A stretch of 29,769 nt of DNA from positions 1 through 29,769 of the forward strand of contig JAEYRW010000119.1 of assembly GCA_023435435.1 (NCBI GenBank), in the 5' to 3' direction. Positions within the stretch are counted from its first letter, which is position 1; each line of letters begins with the position of its first letter. The notes beneath the pieces are model-generated. The model was not told where the DNA came from, did no database searches, and saw nothing but the letters and a program-made list of their open reading frames with translations. The position numbers were made by a program, and so were the translations under genes. The DNA is from Bacillota bacterium (lineage in GTDB: Bacteria > Bacillota > Clostridia > Christensenellales > Aristaeellaceae). Shown piece by piece: positions 6,750 to 14,399 of the stretch.

Positions 6750-8096
6750 ATGACAATGGATCAGATCGCGAAGTACGCAAACCACTACGGGTACATCTTT
6801 CAGGGCAGCGAAATCTACGGCGGACTCGCGAACACATGGGACTATGGGCCGCTGGGCGCGCGGCTCAAAAACAACGTCAAGGACGAATGGCGGCGCGCGT
6901 TCATCCAGTCGCGGGACATGAGCTTTGAACTCGACGCGTCTATCCTCATGAATCCCACGGTCTGGAAGGCGAGCGGGCACCTGGACGGCTTCACCGACCC
7001 GCTCCTCGATTGCAAAAACTGCAAGGCGCGCCACCGGGCGGACAATCTCATCGCGGCCTTCGACCCCGCCGCGCATCCGGACGCCATGACCCTCCCGGAG
7101 ATGCTCGCCTTCATCCGCGAAAGGAGTGTGCCCTGCCCCCGCTGCGGAAAGCGGGATTTTACGGACATCCGCACGTTCAACCTGATGTTTTCCACCAGGC
7201 GCGGCGTCACCGAGGAAAGCGCGGACACCATTTACCTGCGCCCCGAGAACGCCCAGGGCGAGTACGTCAATTATCTCAACCTCGCGCGGGTGTGCCGCTG
7301 CGCCCCGCCGTTCGGCGTCGGACAAATCGGCAAGGCGTTCCGCAACGAAATCACCCCGGGCAACTTCACCTTCCGCACCATCGAATTCGAGCAGATGGAA
7401 TACCAGATGTTCGTAAAACCCGGCACGGACGGGGCGCGCTACGAGGAGCTCAAGGAATACGCCATGAATTTCTTCGTCTCCCTGGGCCTTCCGCGCGAGA
7501 AGCTGCGCTTCCGCGACCACGAAAAGCTCGCCCACTATGCCAAGGCGGCGTGCGACATCGAGTACCTCTTCCCCTTCGGCTGGGGCGAGATCAACGGCAC
7601 CCACAACCGGGGCGACTTCGACCTCTCGCGCCATCAGGCGTCCTCCGGCAGGAGCATGGAGGCCCGGGACGAGGTAACAGGCGAAAAGTACGTGCCACGC
7701 GTGGTAGAGTCCACCTGCGGGGCGGACCGTCTTGTGCTGGCGCTCTTGTGCGAAAATCTGGCGGAGGAGGAAGAAAGGCTGGTGCTCAAGCTCGCGCCCC
7801 GGCTCGCGCCCGTGAAGGTAAACGTTCTGCCCCTCGTGAAAAACCGGCACGGGGAGCGGGCGCACGCCCTTTACGAGGAAATCCGGCGCATCGTCCCAGC
7901 CTCCTACGACGAGGCGGGCAACATCGGGCGGCGCTACCGGCGCGGGGACGCGGCGGGCACCCCCTTCACCGCAACCGTGGATGACGAGACCCTCGAAAAA
8001 AACACCGTCACCCTGCGCGACCGGGACACAATGGCCCAGAGGACCGTCCCCGCCGACGCCCTCGCCGGCCTTCTCCGCGCCGCCGTTTCCCCGTGA
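6750..8096 (+). CDS. glyQS: Glycyl-tRNA synthetase, single-chain class II type
   Basis: The 448-residue enzyme charges tRNA-Gly with glycine using ATP. It begins MTMDQIAKYANHYGYIFQGS and has the signature EIYGGLANTWDYGPLGARL. A zinc-site pair follows (CKNC near residue 89 and CPRCG near 128), then the class II motif 2 region RPENAQGEYVNYLN and FRNEITPGNFTFRTIEFEQME, and the motif 3 region VVESTCGADRLVLALL. The C-terminal anticodon-binding domain follows. ATG 6750 follows AAAAGGAGG by about 8 bases; the longer upstream frame runs through the T-box and is rejected. Motif 2 reads RPEN where RPET is usual. Expression is under T-box control. Confidence 0.95.
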   Translation: MTMDQIAKYANHYGYIFQGSEIYGGLANTWDYGPLGARLKNNVKDEWRRAFIQSRDMSFELDASILMNPTVWKASGHLDGFTDPLLDCKNCKARHRADNLIAAFDPAAHPDAMTLPEMLAFIRERSVPCPRCGKRDFTDIRTFNLMFSTRRGVTEESADTIYLRPENAQGEYVNYLNLARVCRCAPPFGVGQIGKAFRNEITPGNFTFRTIEFEQMEYQMFVKPGTDGARYEELKEYAMNFFVSLGLPREKLRFRDHEKLAHYAKAACDIEYLFPFGWGEINGTHNRGDFDLSRHQASSGRSMEARDEVTGEKYVPRVVESTCGADRLVLALLCENLAEEEERLVLKLAPRLAPVKVNVLPLVKNRHGERAHALYEEIRRIVPASYDEAGNIGRRYRRGDAAGTPFTATVDDETLEKNTVTLRDRDTMAQRTVPADALAGLLRAAVSP

Positions 8097-8125
8097 GCCT
8101 TTCCGGGGCATAAAAAAACGGGACG

Positions 8126-9103
8126 TCAGCGGGAAAAGTACCGCGCCGCCCCAAGCAAAATCTGGTGCATGGCCTCCGCGCCGCCGTGCCCGGCGTCGTC
8201 CAGCACGTACAAATCCGAACGCGGCAGGGCCCGGTGAATCTTCCAGGCGACCGTCAGGGGCGAGGCGATGTCCATCCGCCCGCGAACCATGACGAGGGGA
8301 ATCTCCGCGAGGTTTTGAATCCGGCCCGTAATGAAGTCGTCGGCCTGGAAGGCATAATTGCCGAAATAGTGGGTCACGAGCCGCGCAAATCCCAGCCGGA
8401 ACCGATCGTCCCCGTAGCGGGCGCTGGGCGCGGCCTCGTTGCGGAGCGTGACCACACGGTCCTCCCAGGCGCACCACGCCCGGGAGGCGGGCATGTGCAC
8501 GGCGGGGTCGGGGTCCGTCAGCAGCCGGTTGTAAAGGAGGGGAATGTTGTCCGCCGGTCCGATTCCCGGAAACGGGCGCGTGAACGCCTCGAATTCCTGC
8601 GGAAAAAGCTGCCCCATCCCGTGGGTGAACCATTGAATTTCATGGCTTCGGGTGGTCACCACGGCCCAGAGGATCATTTCGGCGACGCGTTCCGGGTGGC
8701 TGACGGCGTAAGACAGCGCCAGCGTCGAGCCCCAGGAGCCGCCGAAGAGCATCCACTTTTCGATGTCGAAAAGCGCGCGAAGCCCCTCGATGTCGCCGAT
8801 GAGGTGCGCGGTGGTGTTTTCCGCCAGCGCCTCAACCGTGTCCCCGGCGTGGGGCGTGCTCCGGCCGCAGCCGCGCTGGTCGAACAGAATCACGAAGTAC
8901 CTGGCGGGATCGAAAAACTGCCGCCAATACGCTGTCGCGCCGGAGCCCGGCCCGCCGTGGAGCACCAGCACCGGCTTCCCGGCGGGATTTCCGCACGTCT
9001 CCCAGTAGATCCTGTGGATGCCGCCCGTTTCCATCATGCCGTCCGCAAAGGGCCGCGCGTCCGCAAAAGACGGATGTCCCGCGCCCAGGGGACCGTGAAT
9101 CAT
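8126..9103 (-). CDS. pip: Prolyl iminopeptidase (proline aminopeptidase)
   Basis: This 325-residue alpha/beta hydrolase should release N-terminal proline from peptides in the cytoplasm (peptidase family S33). Motifs from the N-terminus are the oxyanion-hole block LHGGPGSG (about residue 48), LFDQRGCGRSTPH (about 74) and the nucleophile motif GGSWGS with Ser about residue 123; DxAGHGGAEA near the C-terminus carries the catalytic His. There is no signal peptide. ATG 9103 is chosen because GGAGG lies 8 bases before it; ATG 9109 lies only two bases after the Shine-Dalgarno sequence. It starts 25 bases after the lacI-type gene on the same strand, so the two form an operon. It ends convergently with glyQS, 29 bases away. 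Confidence 0.9.
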   Translation of the reverse strand: MIHGPLGAGHPSFADARPFADGMMETGGIHRIYWETCGNPAGKPVLVLHGGPGSGATAYWRQFFDPARYFVILFDQRGCGRSTPHAGDTVEALAENTTAHLIGDIEGLRALFDIEKWMLFGGSWGSTLALSYAVSHPERVAEMILWAVVTTRSHEIQWFTHGMGQLFPQEFEAFTRPFPGIGPADNIPLLYNRLLTDPDPAVHMPASRAWCAWEDRVVTLRNEAAPSARYGDDRFRLGFARLVTHYFGNYAFQADDFITGRIQNLAEIPLVMVRGRMDIASPLTVAWKIHRALPRSDLYVLDDAGHGGAEAMHQILLGAARYFSR

Positions 9104-9128
9104 GCGCATTTCCTCCGGATGCCGAATT

Positions 9129-10112
9129 TTACCCCATGGTGGATCTGCGGGTGATCAGCGCGCAGGGAATGACCTCGTCCCCAACGGCGTCCTTTCCCGC
9201 GATGCGCGCGAGGGCGATTTCCACCGCGCGCCGGGCGATCGTCGCAACGTCCTGCCGGACGGTGGTCAGCGGCACCGGGGAGACCTCCGCGAACACGCTG
9301 CCGTCGAAGCCCGCCACGCGTACATTTTCCGGCACGGAGACGCCGCGCGTGCCCAGCGCGTTGAGCGCGCCGATGGCCATCATGTCGTTGACGCAGATGA
9401 GCGCGTCGGGCAGACGCTCCGCCGCCCGCACCCGGTCGTACGCGTTTTCATACGTCACCTCGCCCACGCGCCAGACTTCGCCCTTTTTCCCCGCCGCCCG
9501 GAGCGCCTCGAAGAATCCCGCCTCGCGCAAATCCAGCGTCTGGACGTCCGGGGGACCGGTGAGCAGCGCGATCTTCTCCATGCCGACGCCCGCCACATGG
9601 GCGGTGAGCGCCCGCATTCCGGTCCTGATGTCGCACATGACGCAGGGCCTGTCCACCCCGGGGTGCCGCGCGGTGGTGAACACGAGGGGCACGGGGCAGG
9701 CGGAAAGCCAGTCGAGGTAGGCCTCCTCCGCGATGGGCCGGTTCACCGGTGCCAGCAGAATCGCCTCCGCCCGCTGCTGAACGAGCTTTTTGAGCGCGCG
9801 CCACTCCGCCTCCACGGATTCGTTGGTGATGGAGATGGTCACATCGTAGTCCGGCGCCAGAGACGTCACGTGCTTGACCAGCGCCGCGAAGTACACATTT
9901 TCAATGTCCGGTACCACCAGCGCGATGGTGCCGCTCTTCCCCCGCACGAGCCCGCGCGCATATTCGTTGCGCACATAGCCCATCCGCAACGCCGTTTCCT
10001 TGACGCGCGAAATCGTCTCCCGGCTCACCGCGGAACTGCCGTTGAGGGCGAGGGAGACCGCCGCCGGGGAAAGGGATAGTTCCCGCGCGATGTCCTTGAT
10101 GGTGACCGCCAT
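9129..10112 (-). CDS. LacI family transcriptional regulator
   Basis: This 327-residue repressor has an N-terminal helix-turn-helix with hinge (VTIKDIARELSLSPAAVSLALNG, then GYVRNEYARGL) and a periplasmic-binding-protein type ligand domain (IALVVPDIENVYFAALV, DALICVNDMMAIGALNAL, VRVAGFDGS, PLTTVRQD). Start ATG 10112 follows CAGGAGG by 6 bases; the frame also opens six codons earlier, without a good ribosome binding site. LacI proteins usually sense sugars, but here the next gene is a proline peptidase, so the effector cannot be guessed. It has its own sigma-A promoter, and the inverted repeat TCAACC-GGG-GGTTGA (10181-10195), just upstream of the -35 box, is a candidate operator. Confidence 0.9.
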   Translation of the reverse strand: MAVTIKDIARELSLSPAAVSLALNGSSAVSRETISRVKETALRMGYVRNEYARGLVRGKSGTIALVVPDIENVYFAALVKHVTSLAPDYDVTISITNESVEAEWRALKKLVQQRAEAILLAPVNRPIAEEAYLDWLSACPVPLVFTTARHPGVDRPCVMCDIRTGMRALTAHVAGVGMEKIALLTGPPDVQTLDLREAGFFEALRAAGKKGEVWRVGEVTYENAYDRVRAAERLPDALICVNDMMAIGALNALGTRGVSVPENVRVAGFDGSVFAEVSPVPLTTVRQDVATIARRAVEIALARIAGKDAVGDEVIPCALITRRSTMG

Positions 10113-10145
10113 GCGCGCCTCCTGAACCATTTCGTCGATGGCCTG

Positions 10146-10174
10146 ATTTTACAGGAAAGCAACGAAGCTGTCAA
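10146..10174 (-). promoter_or_regulatory. Sigma-A promoter of the lacI-pip operon
   Basis: On the minus strand TTGACA (10169-10174) and TAAAAT (10146-10151) are separated by 17 bases, giving a start about 27 bases before the ATG at 10112. Confidence 0.85.
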
Positions 10175-10225
10175 GGCGCGTCAACCGGGGGTTGATGAAG
10201 CCTCCCCGCCGCGCCGAGCGCTTGC

Positions 10226-10254
10226 TTTTGTCCGGCGCTGGGATGTGCTATACT
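10226..10254 (+). promoter_or_regulatory. Probable promoter of the XRE-methyltransferase gene
   Basis: A good -10 box TATACT (10249-10254) lies 22 bases before the ATG at 10277. The -35 region is weak (TTTTGT at 17 bases, or TTGCTT at 21 bases), which may mean low or activated expression. The predicted leader is under 20 bases, just enough for the GGGAGGG ribosome binding site. Confidence 0.55.
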
Positions 10255-10276
10255 CGACATGACGGGAGGGAAAAGC

Positions 10277-11614
10277 ATGCTGAACAGAGAGAATGTCGCG
10301 AAGCGGATCGCCTATCTGCGCAAAAAGCACGCGCTTTCCCAGGCGGCGCTGGCGGAAGCGCTGGCGGTGAGCACCCAGGCGGTGAGCAAGTGGGAGTGCG
10401 CCCAGTCGCTGCCGGACGTCGAGCTGTTGTTGGAAATGGCGCGGCTGTTCGGGGTATCGGTGGATTCGATTCTGGACGATGCGGAAGATGTGCCGCTGCC
10501 CCGGGCGGATTTGCCCCCGGGGCTGGGCGAAACCCAGCGGCGCGTGCTGCGCGCGGCGTCGCGGTTCTTCGGGGCGCAGGAGCTGGCGCTTCTGGCCGCG
10601 CAGACGGGCGGCGAACAGCTCGAGGTGCGGATCAAGATCGGAAGCGAAGAGGCCGCGCGCACGGCGGACGAGCTCCCCGACGGCGCGCTTGCGGGACTGT
10701 CCGCCGCCATCGCCGACGCGCTGGAGCCCGCACTCTCCCGCTTCGATAAGGGCCTCCGGCTCCTCGCCCCGCGCATGACCTGCCCCAAATGCGGCGCGCG
10801 GGTTTCCATGAAGATCGCGGGGGAAAAGGCGTTCCTCGCGTGTGAAAGCGGGCACCAATACGAGCTCATCGACGGCGTGCCCGACTTCGACACCCGGGAG
10901 ATTCCCGGGGAGTACTGGTCGGTGTTTTTCAAAAATTACGAGAAGTATTGCGAAATGAAGAGACGCGTCTCCGGTGTTTTTCGCGGAATGGACTTCGAAA
11001 CCTTGATCTGGGGGGAGATCGAACGGCGCAGGCCGAAGATGATCCTCGACATCGCCTCCGGCGCGGGGGACTGCGTGGGATTTTATGCGCGGCATATCTC
11101 CTGGCCTTGCGTGGTGGTACTGGCGGACATCAGCTGCCGCATCCTGAAATACGACCGGATGTGGCTTCGCGAACACCTCCACAACCCCAACGTGCGCTTC
11201 GCCCACGTGGCGTGCGACTGCGCGAAGCTTCCCTTTGCCGACGAAACGTTCGACTGCGTGACCTCGCTGGCGGGCTTCGAGAGCATGCAGAATAAATGCA
11301 TGGACGGCCTCCGGGAGGCGCGCCGCGCGCTGAAAGAGGGCGGAAGCTGTCTGTATACCGCGCTGAAGGTCATGGGCGACAAAAATACAGCGAAATGGAT
11401 GAAGCTGATCGAAGAAATGGACGACCCGGACGTGCGCGGGCTTGATTATCTGACGCGCGAGGATTGGCTCCGCCGTGCCAACGAAGCGGGCTTCACGCGC
11501 ACGGAGACCACCCACATGACGGACGAATTGGAAGCGCCCGCGATGGGTGGATTCCCGTACACCGACAGCGTCATGCAGTGGACGGCCCGGGATTTCTGCG
11601 TCTCGGAAAAATGA
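10277..11614 (+). CDS. XRE-type helix-turn-helix, zinc ribbon, SAM methyltransferase fusion
   Basis: This 445-residue protein has three parts. Residues 8-62 are an XRE/Cro helix-turn-helix (IAYLRKKHALSQAALAEAL, VSTQAVSKWE). Residues 168-203 are a small metal-binding ribbon with C169, C172, C189 and H193 (CPKC then CESGH, followed by DGVPDF), like the ribbon of RlmA-type rRNA methyltransferases and Trm112-like domains. Residues 245-400 are a class I methyltransferase with motif I ILDIASGAGD (256-265), the acidic ADIS and PFADETFDCVTS. The arrangement suggests a sequence-specific DNA binder carrying a methyltransferase, or a methyltransferase that regulates its own gene. The substrate is unknown. 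ATG 10277 follows GGGAGGG; ATG 10259 has no ribosome binding site. Confidence 0.85.
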   Translation: MLNRENVAKRIAYLRKKHALSQAALAEALAVSTQAVSKWECAQSLPDVELLLEMARLFGVSVDSILDDAEDVPLPRADLPPGLGETQRRVLRAASRFFGAQELALLAAQTGGEQLEVRIKIGSEEAARTADELPDGALAGLSAAIADALEPALSRFDKGLRLLAPRMTCPKCGARVSMKIAGEKAFLACESGHQYELIDGVPDFDTREIPGEYWSVFFKNYEKYCEMKRRVSGVFRGMDFETLIWGEIERRRPKMILDIASGAGDCVGFYARHISWPCVVVLADISCRILKYDRMWLREHLHNPNVRFAHVACDCAKLPFADETFDCVTSLAGFESMQNKCMDGLREARRALKEGGSCLYTALKVMGDKNTAKWMKLIEEMDDPDVRGLDYLTREDWLRRANEAGFTRTETTHMTDELEAPAMGGFPYTDSVMQWTARDFCVSEK

Positions 11615-11641
11615 CGCTCTCCGTTCTTTCGTGCCGCACGG

Positions 11642-11670
11642 TTGAAAAAACATGCTTTTCCGCGTATAAT
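11642..11670 (+). promoter_or_regulatory. Sigma-A promoter of yjdF
   Basis: TTGAAA (11642-11647) and TATAAT (11665-11670) are separated by 17 bases. The start near 11677 gives a leader of about 120 bases before the yjdF ATG at 11800. Confidence 0.85.
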
Positions 11671-11676
11671 GGGGCT

Positions 11677-11799
11677 ACAATCAAATAGGCGCAAGGATAA
11701 AAACACAGTCCCGGCCGGTAGTCCGGGCGCAGAAATATCTGTCAGTAACCTGCCTCCTCGGTTGTCCGTTCTTTGCCGCAGAAACGAGGGGCAGTTGTT
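11677..11799 (+). ncRNA. Structured leader of yjdF, probable yjdF-type riboswitch
   Basis: The leader between promoter and ATG has a hairpin CCCGG/CCGGG (11710-11727) and a long-range stem. CTGCC plus CCTCG (11750-11760, one bulged T) pairs with CGAGGGGCAG (11785-11794), which contains the GAGGGG ribosome binding site of the gene. yjdF genes of Firmicutes are known to be preceded by the yjdF RNA motif, which binds azaaromatic compounds. I could not match the full consensus by eye, so the class rests on the gene it precedes and on this structure. Confidence 0.65.
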
Positions 11800-12219
11800 A
11801 TGCAAAAAACCGAAAGCAAGCTGACGGTATTTTTCGATGACCCGTTCTGGGTCGGGATCTATGAGCGGATTTCAGACGGACGGCTCGAAGTCTGCGAAAT
11901 CACGTTCGGCGCGGAGCCGAAAGACTACGAGGTATATGAATTTCTCCTGCAAAACTGGAACGGGCTGCGCTTCAGCCCACCCGTCAAGGCCGACGCCGGA
12001 CGGGAGGTGAAAATCAATCCCAAGCGGATGCAGCGCGCAATCAGGAAACAGCTCGACGCGCAGGGCGTCGGGACAAAATCGCAGCAGGCGCTAAAGCTCC
12101 GGCGGGAAGAAGGCAAGGCCGCCCGGAAAGAGAAAAGCGGCAGGCAAAAAGAAGAGGAAAAGCAGCGGCAGTTTGAACTGCGGCAGCAAAAACAGAAAGA
12201 GAAGCACAGGGGCAGATAG
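11800..12219 (+). CDS. yjdF: YjdF family protein (DUF2992)
   Basis: The 139-residue protein begins MQKTESKLTVFFDDPFWVGIYER and continues with CEITFGAEPKDYEVYEFLL, the core of the YjdF/DUF2992 family. Residues after about 85 are lysine-, glutamine- and glutamate-rich and probably form a charged coiled coil (KSQQALKLRREEGKAARKEK and a Q/K-rich tail). The function of YjdF is unknown; its riboswitch suggests a role in handling toxic azaaromatic compounds. ATG 11800 is used because the family starts at this methionine and GAGGGG lies about 9 bases upstream. The ribosome binding site is within the leader stem, so translation is probably controlled. Confidence 0.9.
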   Translation: MQKTESKLTVFFDDPFWVGIYERISDGRLEVCEITFGAEPKDYEVYEFLLQNWNGLRFSPPVKADAGREVKINPKRMQRAIRKQLDAQGVGTKSQQALKLRREEGKAARKEKSGRQKEEEKQRQFELRQQKQKEKHRGR

Positions 12220-12257
12220 GCAAACCGCCCGTGGCCTCTCCCTCTTGGGGGGACGCC

Positions 12258-12286
12258 TTTTCATCATTGCCCTTTCGGTTTATAAT
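12258..12286 (+). promoter_or_regulatory. Promoter of the aldo/keto reductase operon
   Basis: A perfect TATAAT (12281-12286) lies 17 bases after a weak TTTTCA (12258-12263). Transcription from near 12293 would cover the reductase and alcohol dehydrogenase genes. Confidence 0.65.
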
Positions 12287-12320
12287 ATACCCAATAAGAC
12301 CGCAAAGGAAGTGAACCAGC

Positions 12321-13169
12321 ATGAAGGCAGTGAAACAATACGAACTGACAAACGGGGTCTCGATCCCGTCCATCGGATTTGGAACCTGGCAGATTCCCGA
12401 CGGCCCGGTGGCGGCGGACGCTACGCGCGCGGCGCTCGAGATGGGCTACCGGCACATCGACACCGCGGCCATCTACGGAAACGAGGAGAGCGTGGGCAGG
12501 GGGATCATTGAATCCGGCGTTGCGCGCAAGGACATTTTTCTCACCACCAAGCTCTGGAACGAGATGCACGGCTACGAGAACACGAAACTCGCGTTCGAGG
12601 AATCCCTGAAACGGCTCAAGACGGACTACCTCGACCTTTACCTCATCCATTGGCCCAATCCGGCGAAGTTCCGCGATTCCTGGAAGGAAAAGAACGCGGG
12701 CTCCTGGCGCGCCATGGAGGAATTCTACCGGGAGGGCCGCATCCGCGCCATCGGCATTTCCAACTTCCACCGGCACCACATCGAGGCGCTTCTGGAAACC
12801 GCGGAGATAGCGCCCATGGTCAACCAGATCCGGCTCTGCCCCGGCGACACCCAGGAACCCCTCGTGGATTTCAGCCGCGAAAAGGGAATGCTGCTCGAAG
12901 CGTACAGCCCCCTGGGCAGCGGCAAAATTTTCGAGGTGCCGGAAATCGTCGAAATCGCCCGGAAACACGGGAAAACCGTGGCGCAGATTTGCGTGCGCTG
13001 GAGCCTCGAGCGGGGCTATCTGCCTCTGCCCAAGTCCAAGACGCCCGAACGCATCCGCGAAAACCTCGAGGTGTTCGACTTCGAGCTCACCGATGCGGAT
13101 CACGGGATCATCGCGGGCCTCACCGGCTGCGTCGGCTTCTCGTCCGACCCGGACACGCGTCCCTTCTAA
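12321..13169 (+). CDS. Aldo/keto reductase
   Basis: The 282-residue protein is an NADPH-type aldo/keto reductase that reduces carbonyl groups to alcohols in the cytoplasm. The full catalytic tetrad is visible: D47 (YRHIDTA), Y52 (AIYGNEE), K77 (TTKLW) and H110 (LIHWP). GISNF near residue 145, MVNQIRL near 166 and AYSPLGSG near 194 are also family-typical, and LPKSKTPERIRENL near the end is the cofactor-binding segment. ATG 12321 follows AAAGGAAGTG by about 8 bases. It lies 10 bases before the iron alcohol dehydrogenase gene on the same strand, so the pair probably works on related aldehydes or ketones. The substrate is unknown. Confidence 0.92.
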   Translation: MKAVKQYELTNGVSIPSIGFGTWQIPDGPVAADATRAALEMGYRHIDTAAIYGNEESVGRGIIESGVARKDIFLTTKLWNEMHGYENTKLAFEESLKRLKTDYLDLYLIHWPNPAKFRDSWKEKNAGSWRAMEEFYREGRIRAIGISNFHRHHIEALLETAEIAPMVNQIRLCPGDTQEPLVDFSREKGMLLEAYSPLGSGKIFEVPEIVEIARKHGKTVAQICVRWSLERGYLPLPKSKTPERIRENLEVFDFELTDADHGIIAGLTGCVGFSSDPDTRPF

Positions 13170-13179
13170 GGAGGAAAGC

Positions 13180-14358
13180 ATGCTGAACTTTGATTTTTAT
13201 TCCCCGGCGCGCCTCGTCTTCGGGCGGGGCGAGGAAGACCGGATCGGCGAACTGCTGAAGCCCCACGCGAAGAAGGTGCTCCTCCACTACGGCGGCGGAA
13301 GCATCAAGAAGAGCGGGCTTTACGACCGCGTCGTCAAATCCCTCCAAGGCGCGGGCGTTTCCTTCGTCGAGCTGGGCGGCGTGAAGCCCAATCCGCGGCT
13401 GGCGCTGGTGCACGAGGGCATCGCGCTCTGCAAGAAGGAGGGCGTCGACCTCATCCTGGCGGTGGGCGGCGGCAGCGCCATCGACTCGGCCAAGGCCATC
13501 GCCATGGGCGTCTACTATGACGGCGACGTGTGGGACGTGTACGAGGAGGGCAAGGAGATCGCAAAGGCGCTTCCCGTGGCCACGGTGCTCACCATTCCGG
13601 CGGCGGGCAGCGAGGCCAGCGGCGACACGGTGATCACCAACGAGGAAAAGCAGCTCAAGTACGGCTACGGAAGCCCGCGCCTGCGGCCCCTTCTGAGCAT
13701 CGTAAACCCCGAGTTGTTCTTCACGCTCCCCAAGAATCAGATCGCCAACGGCGTGGCGGACATGATGAGCCATGTGTTCGAGCGGTATTTTACCAATACC
13801 CTCCACACCGACTTGACCGACGCCCTTTGCGAGGCGACCCTCAAGACCATCATGAAAAACGCGCCTCTGGTTCTTTCCGATCCGGCGGATTACGACGCGT
13901 GGAGCGAAGTGGGCTTCTCGGGCACGGTGGCGCACAACGGCCTCGTGGGCATGGGCCGCCAGCAGGACTGGGCGTGCCACGGCATGGAGCACGAGCTCTC
14001 CGCCCTCTACGACGTGGCTCACGGCGCGGGACTGGCGGTTCTGACGCCCGCTTGGATGACCTACGTCTACAGGGACAACATCCCCATGTTTACTCAGTTC
14101 GCCCTGAACGTCATGGGCGTGGAGGGCTCGCTCCGGGACCCGGAGGCGCTGATCCTCGAAGCCATCGACCGGCTCAGGCGGTTCTTCCGCCGCATGGGTC
14201 TGCCCGGCACGCTCGCGGAGCTCGGCATCGGGCCGGAGAAGCTGGAGCTCATGGCGAAAAAGGCCACCGGCGCGGCGTTCGGCGACGAGCATCCCATCGG
14301 CGGGCTCAAGAAGCTTTTCTGGCAGGATGTGCTTGCGATCTACAATCTGGCGCAATAG
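13180..14358 (+). CDS. Iron-containing alcohol dehydrogenase (butanol dehydrogenase-like)
   Basis: The 392-residue enzyme belongs to the group III alcohol dehydrogenases, close to clostridial BdhA/BdhB and YqhD proteins, which interconvert aldehydes and alcohols with NAD(P)H. The cofactor-binding AVGGGSAID starts at residue 94. Metal ligands are D194 and H198 (GVADMMSHVFE), H267 (ACHGMEHELSA) and H281 (VAHGAGLA). ATG 13180 follows AAGGAGGAAAGC; the longer frame overlaps the preceding gene and is rejected. The gene forms an operon with the aldo/keto reductase and ends at a hairpin shared with the convergent anti-sigma gene. Confidence 0.92.
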   Translation: MLNFDFYSPARLVFGRGEEDRIGELLKPHAKKVLLHYGGGSIKKSGLYDRVVKSLQGAGVSFVELGGVKPNPRLALVHEGIALCKKEGVDLILAVGGGSAIDSAKAIAMGVYYDGDVWDVYEEGKEIAKALPVATVLTIPAAGSEASGDTVITNEEKQLKYGYGSPRLRPLLSIVNPELFFTLPKNQIANGVADMMSHVFERYFTNTLHTDLTDALCEATLKTIMKNAPLVLSDPADYDAWSEVGFSGTVAHNGLVGMGRQQDWACHGMEHELSALYDVAHGAGLAVLTPAWMTYVYRDNIPMFTQFALNVMGVEGSLRDPEALILEAIDRLRRFFRRMGLPGTLAELGIGPEKLELMAKKATGAAFGDEHPIGGLKKLFWQDVLAIYNLAQ

Positions 14359-14372
14359 AGGGCGTAAAACGG

Positions 14373-14396
14373 GGGCGGCCGAATCGGCCGCCCTTT
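14373..14396 (+). terminator. Terminator between convergent genes
   Basis: GGGCGGCCGA (14373-14382) and TCGGCCGCCC (14384-14393) form a perfect 10-base inverted repeat around a single A, followed by only three T. It sits between two convergent genes and could work in both directions. Confidence 0.65.
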
Positions 14397-14399
14397 ACA

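Noticed and set aside
6606..8633. Long 675-codon open frame on the minus strand opposite glyQS and into pip
   Set aside because: It is a shadow of high-GC codon use in glyQS; it has arginine/glycine-rich random composition and runs antisense through the T-box leader.
10181..11653. 490-codon minus-strand frame opposite the XRE-methyltransferase gene
   Set aside because: Antisense shadow; it crosses promoters on both sides and shows no recognisable domain.
13120..14355. 411-codon minus-strand frame opposite the iron alcohol dehydrogenase
   Set aside because: Antisense shadow without family motifs or ribosome binding site; the plus-strand gene has all metal ligands.
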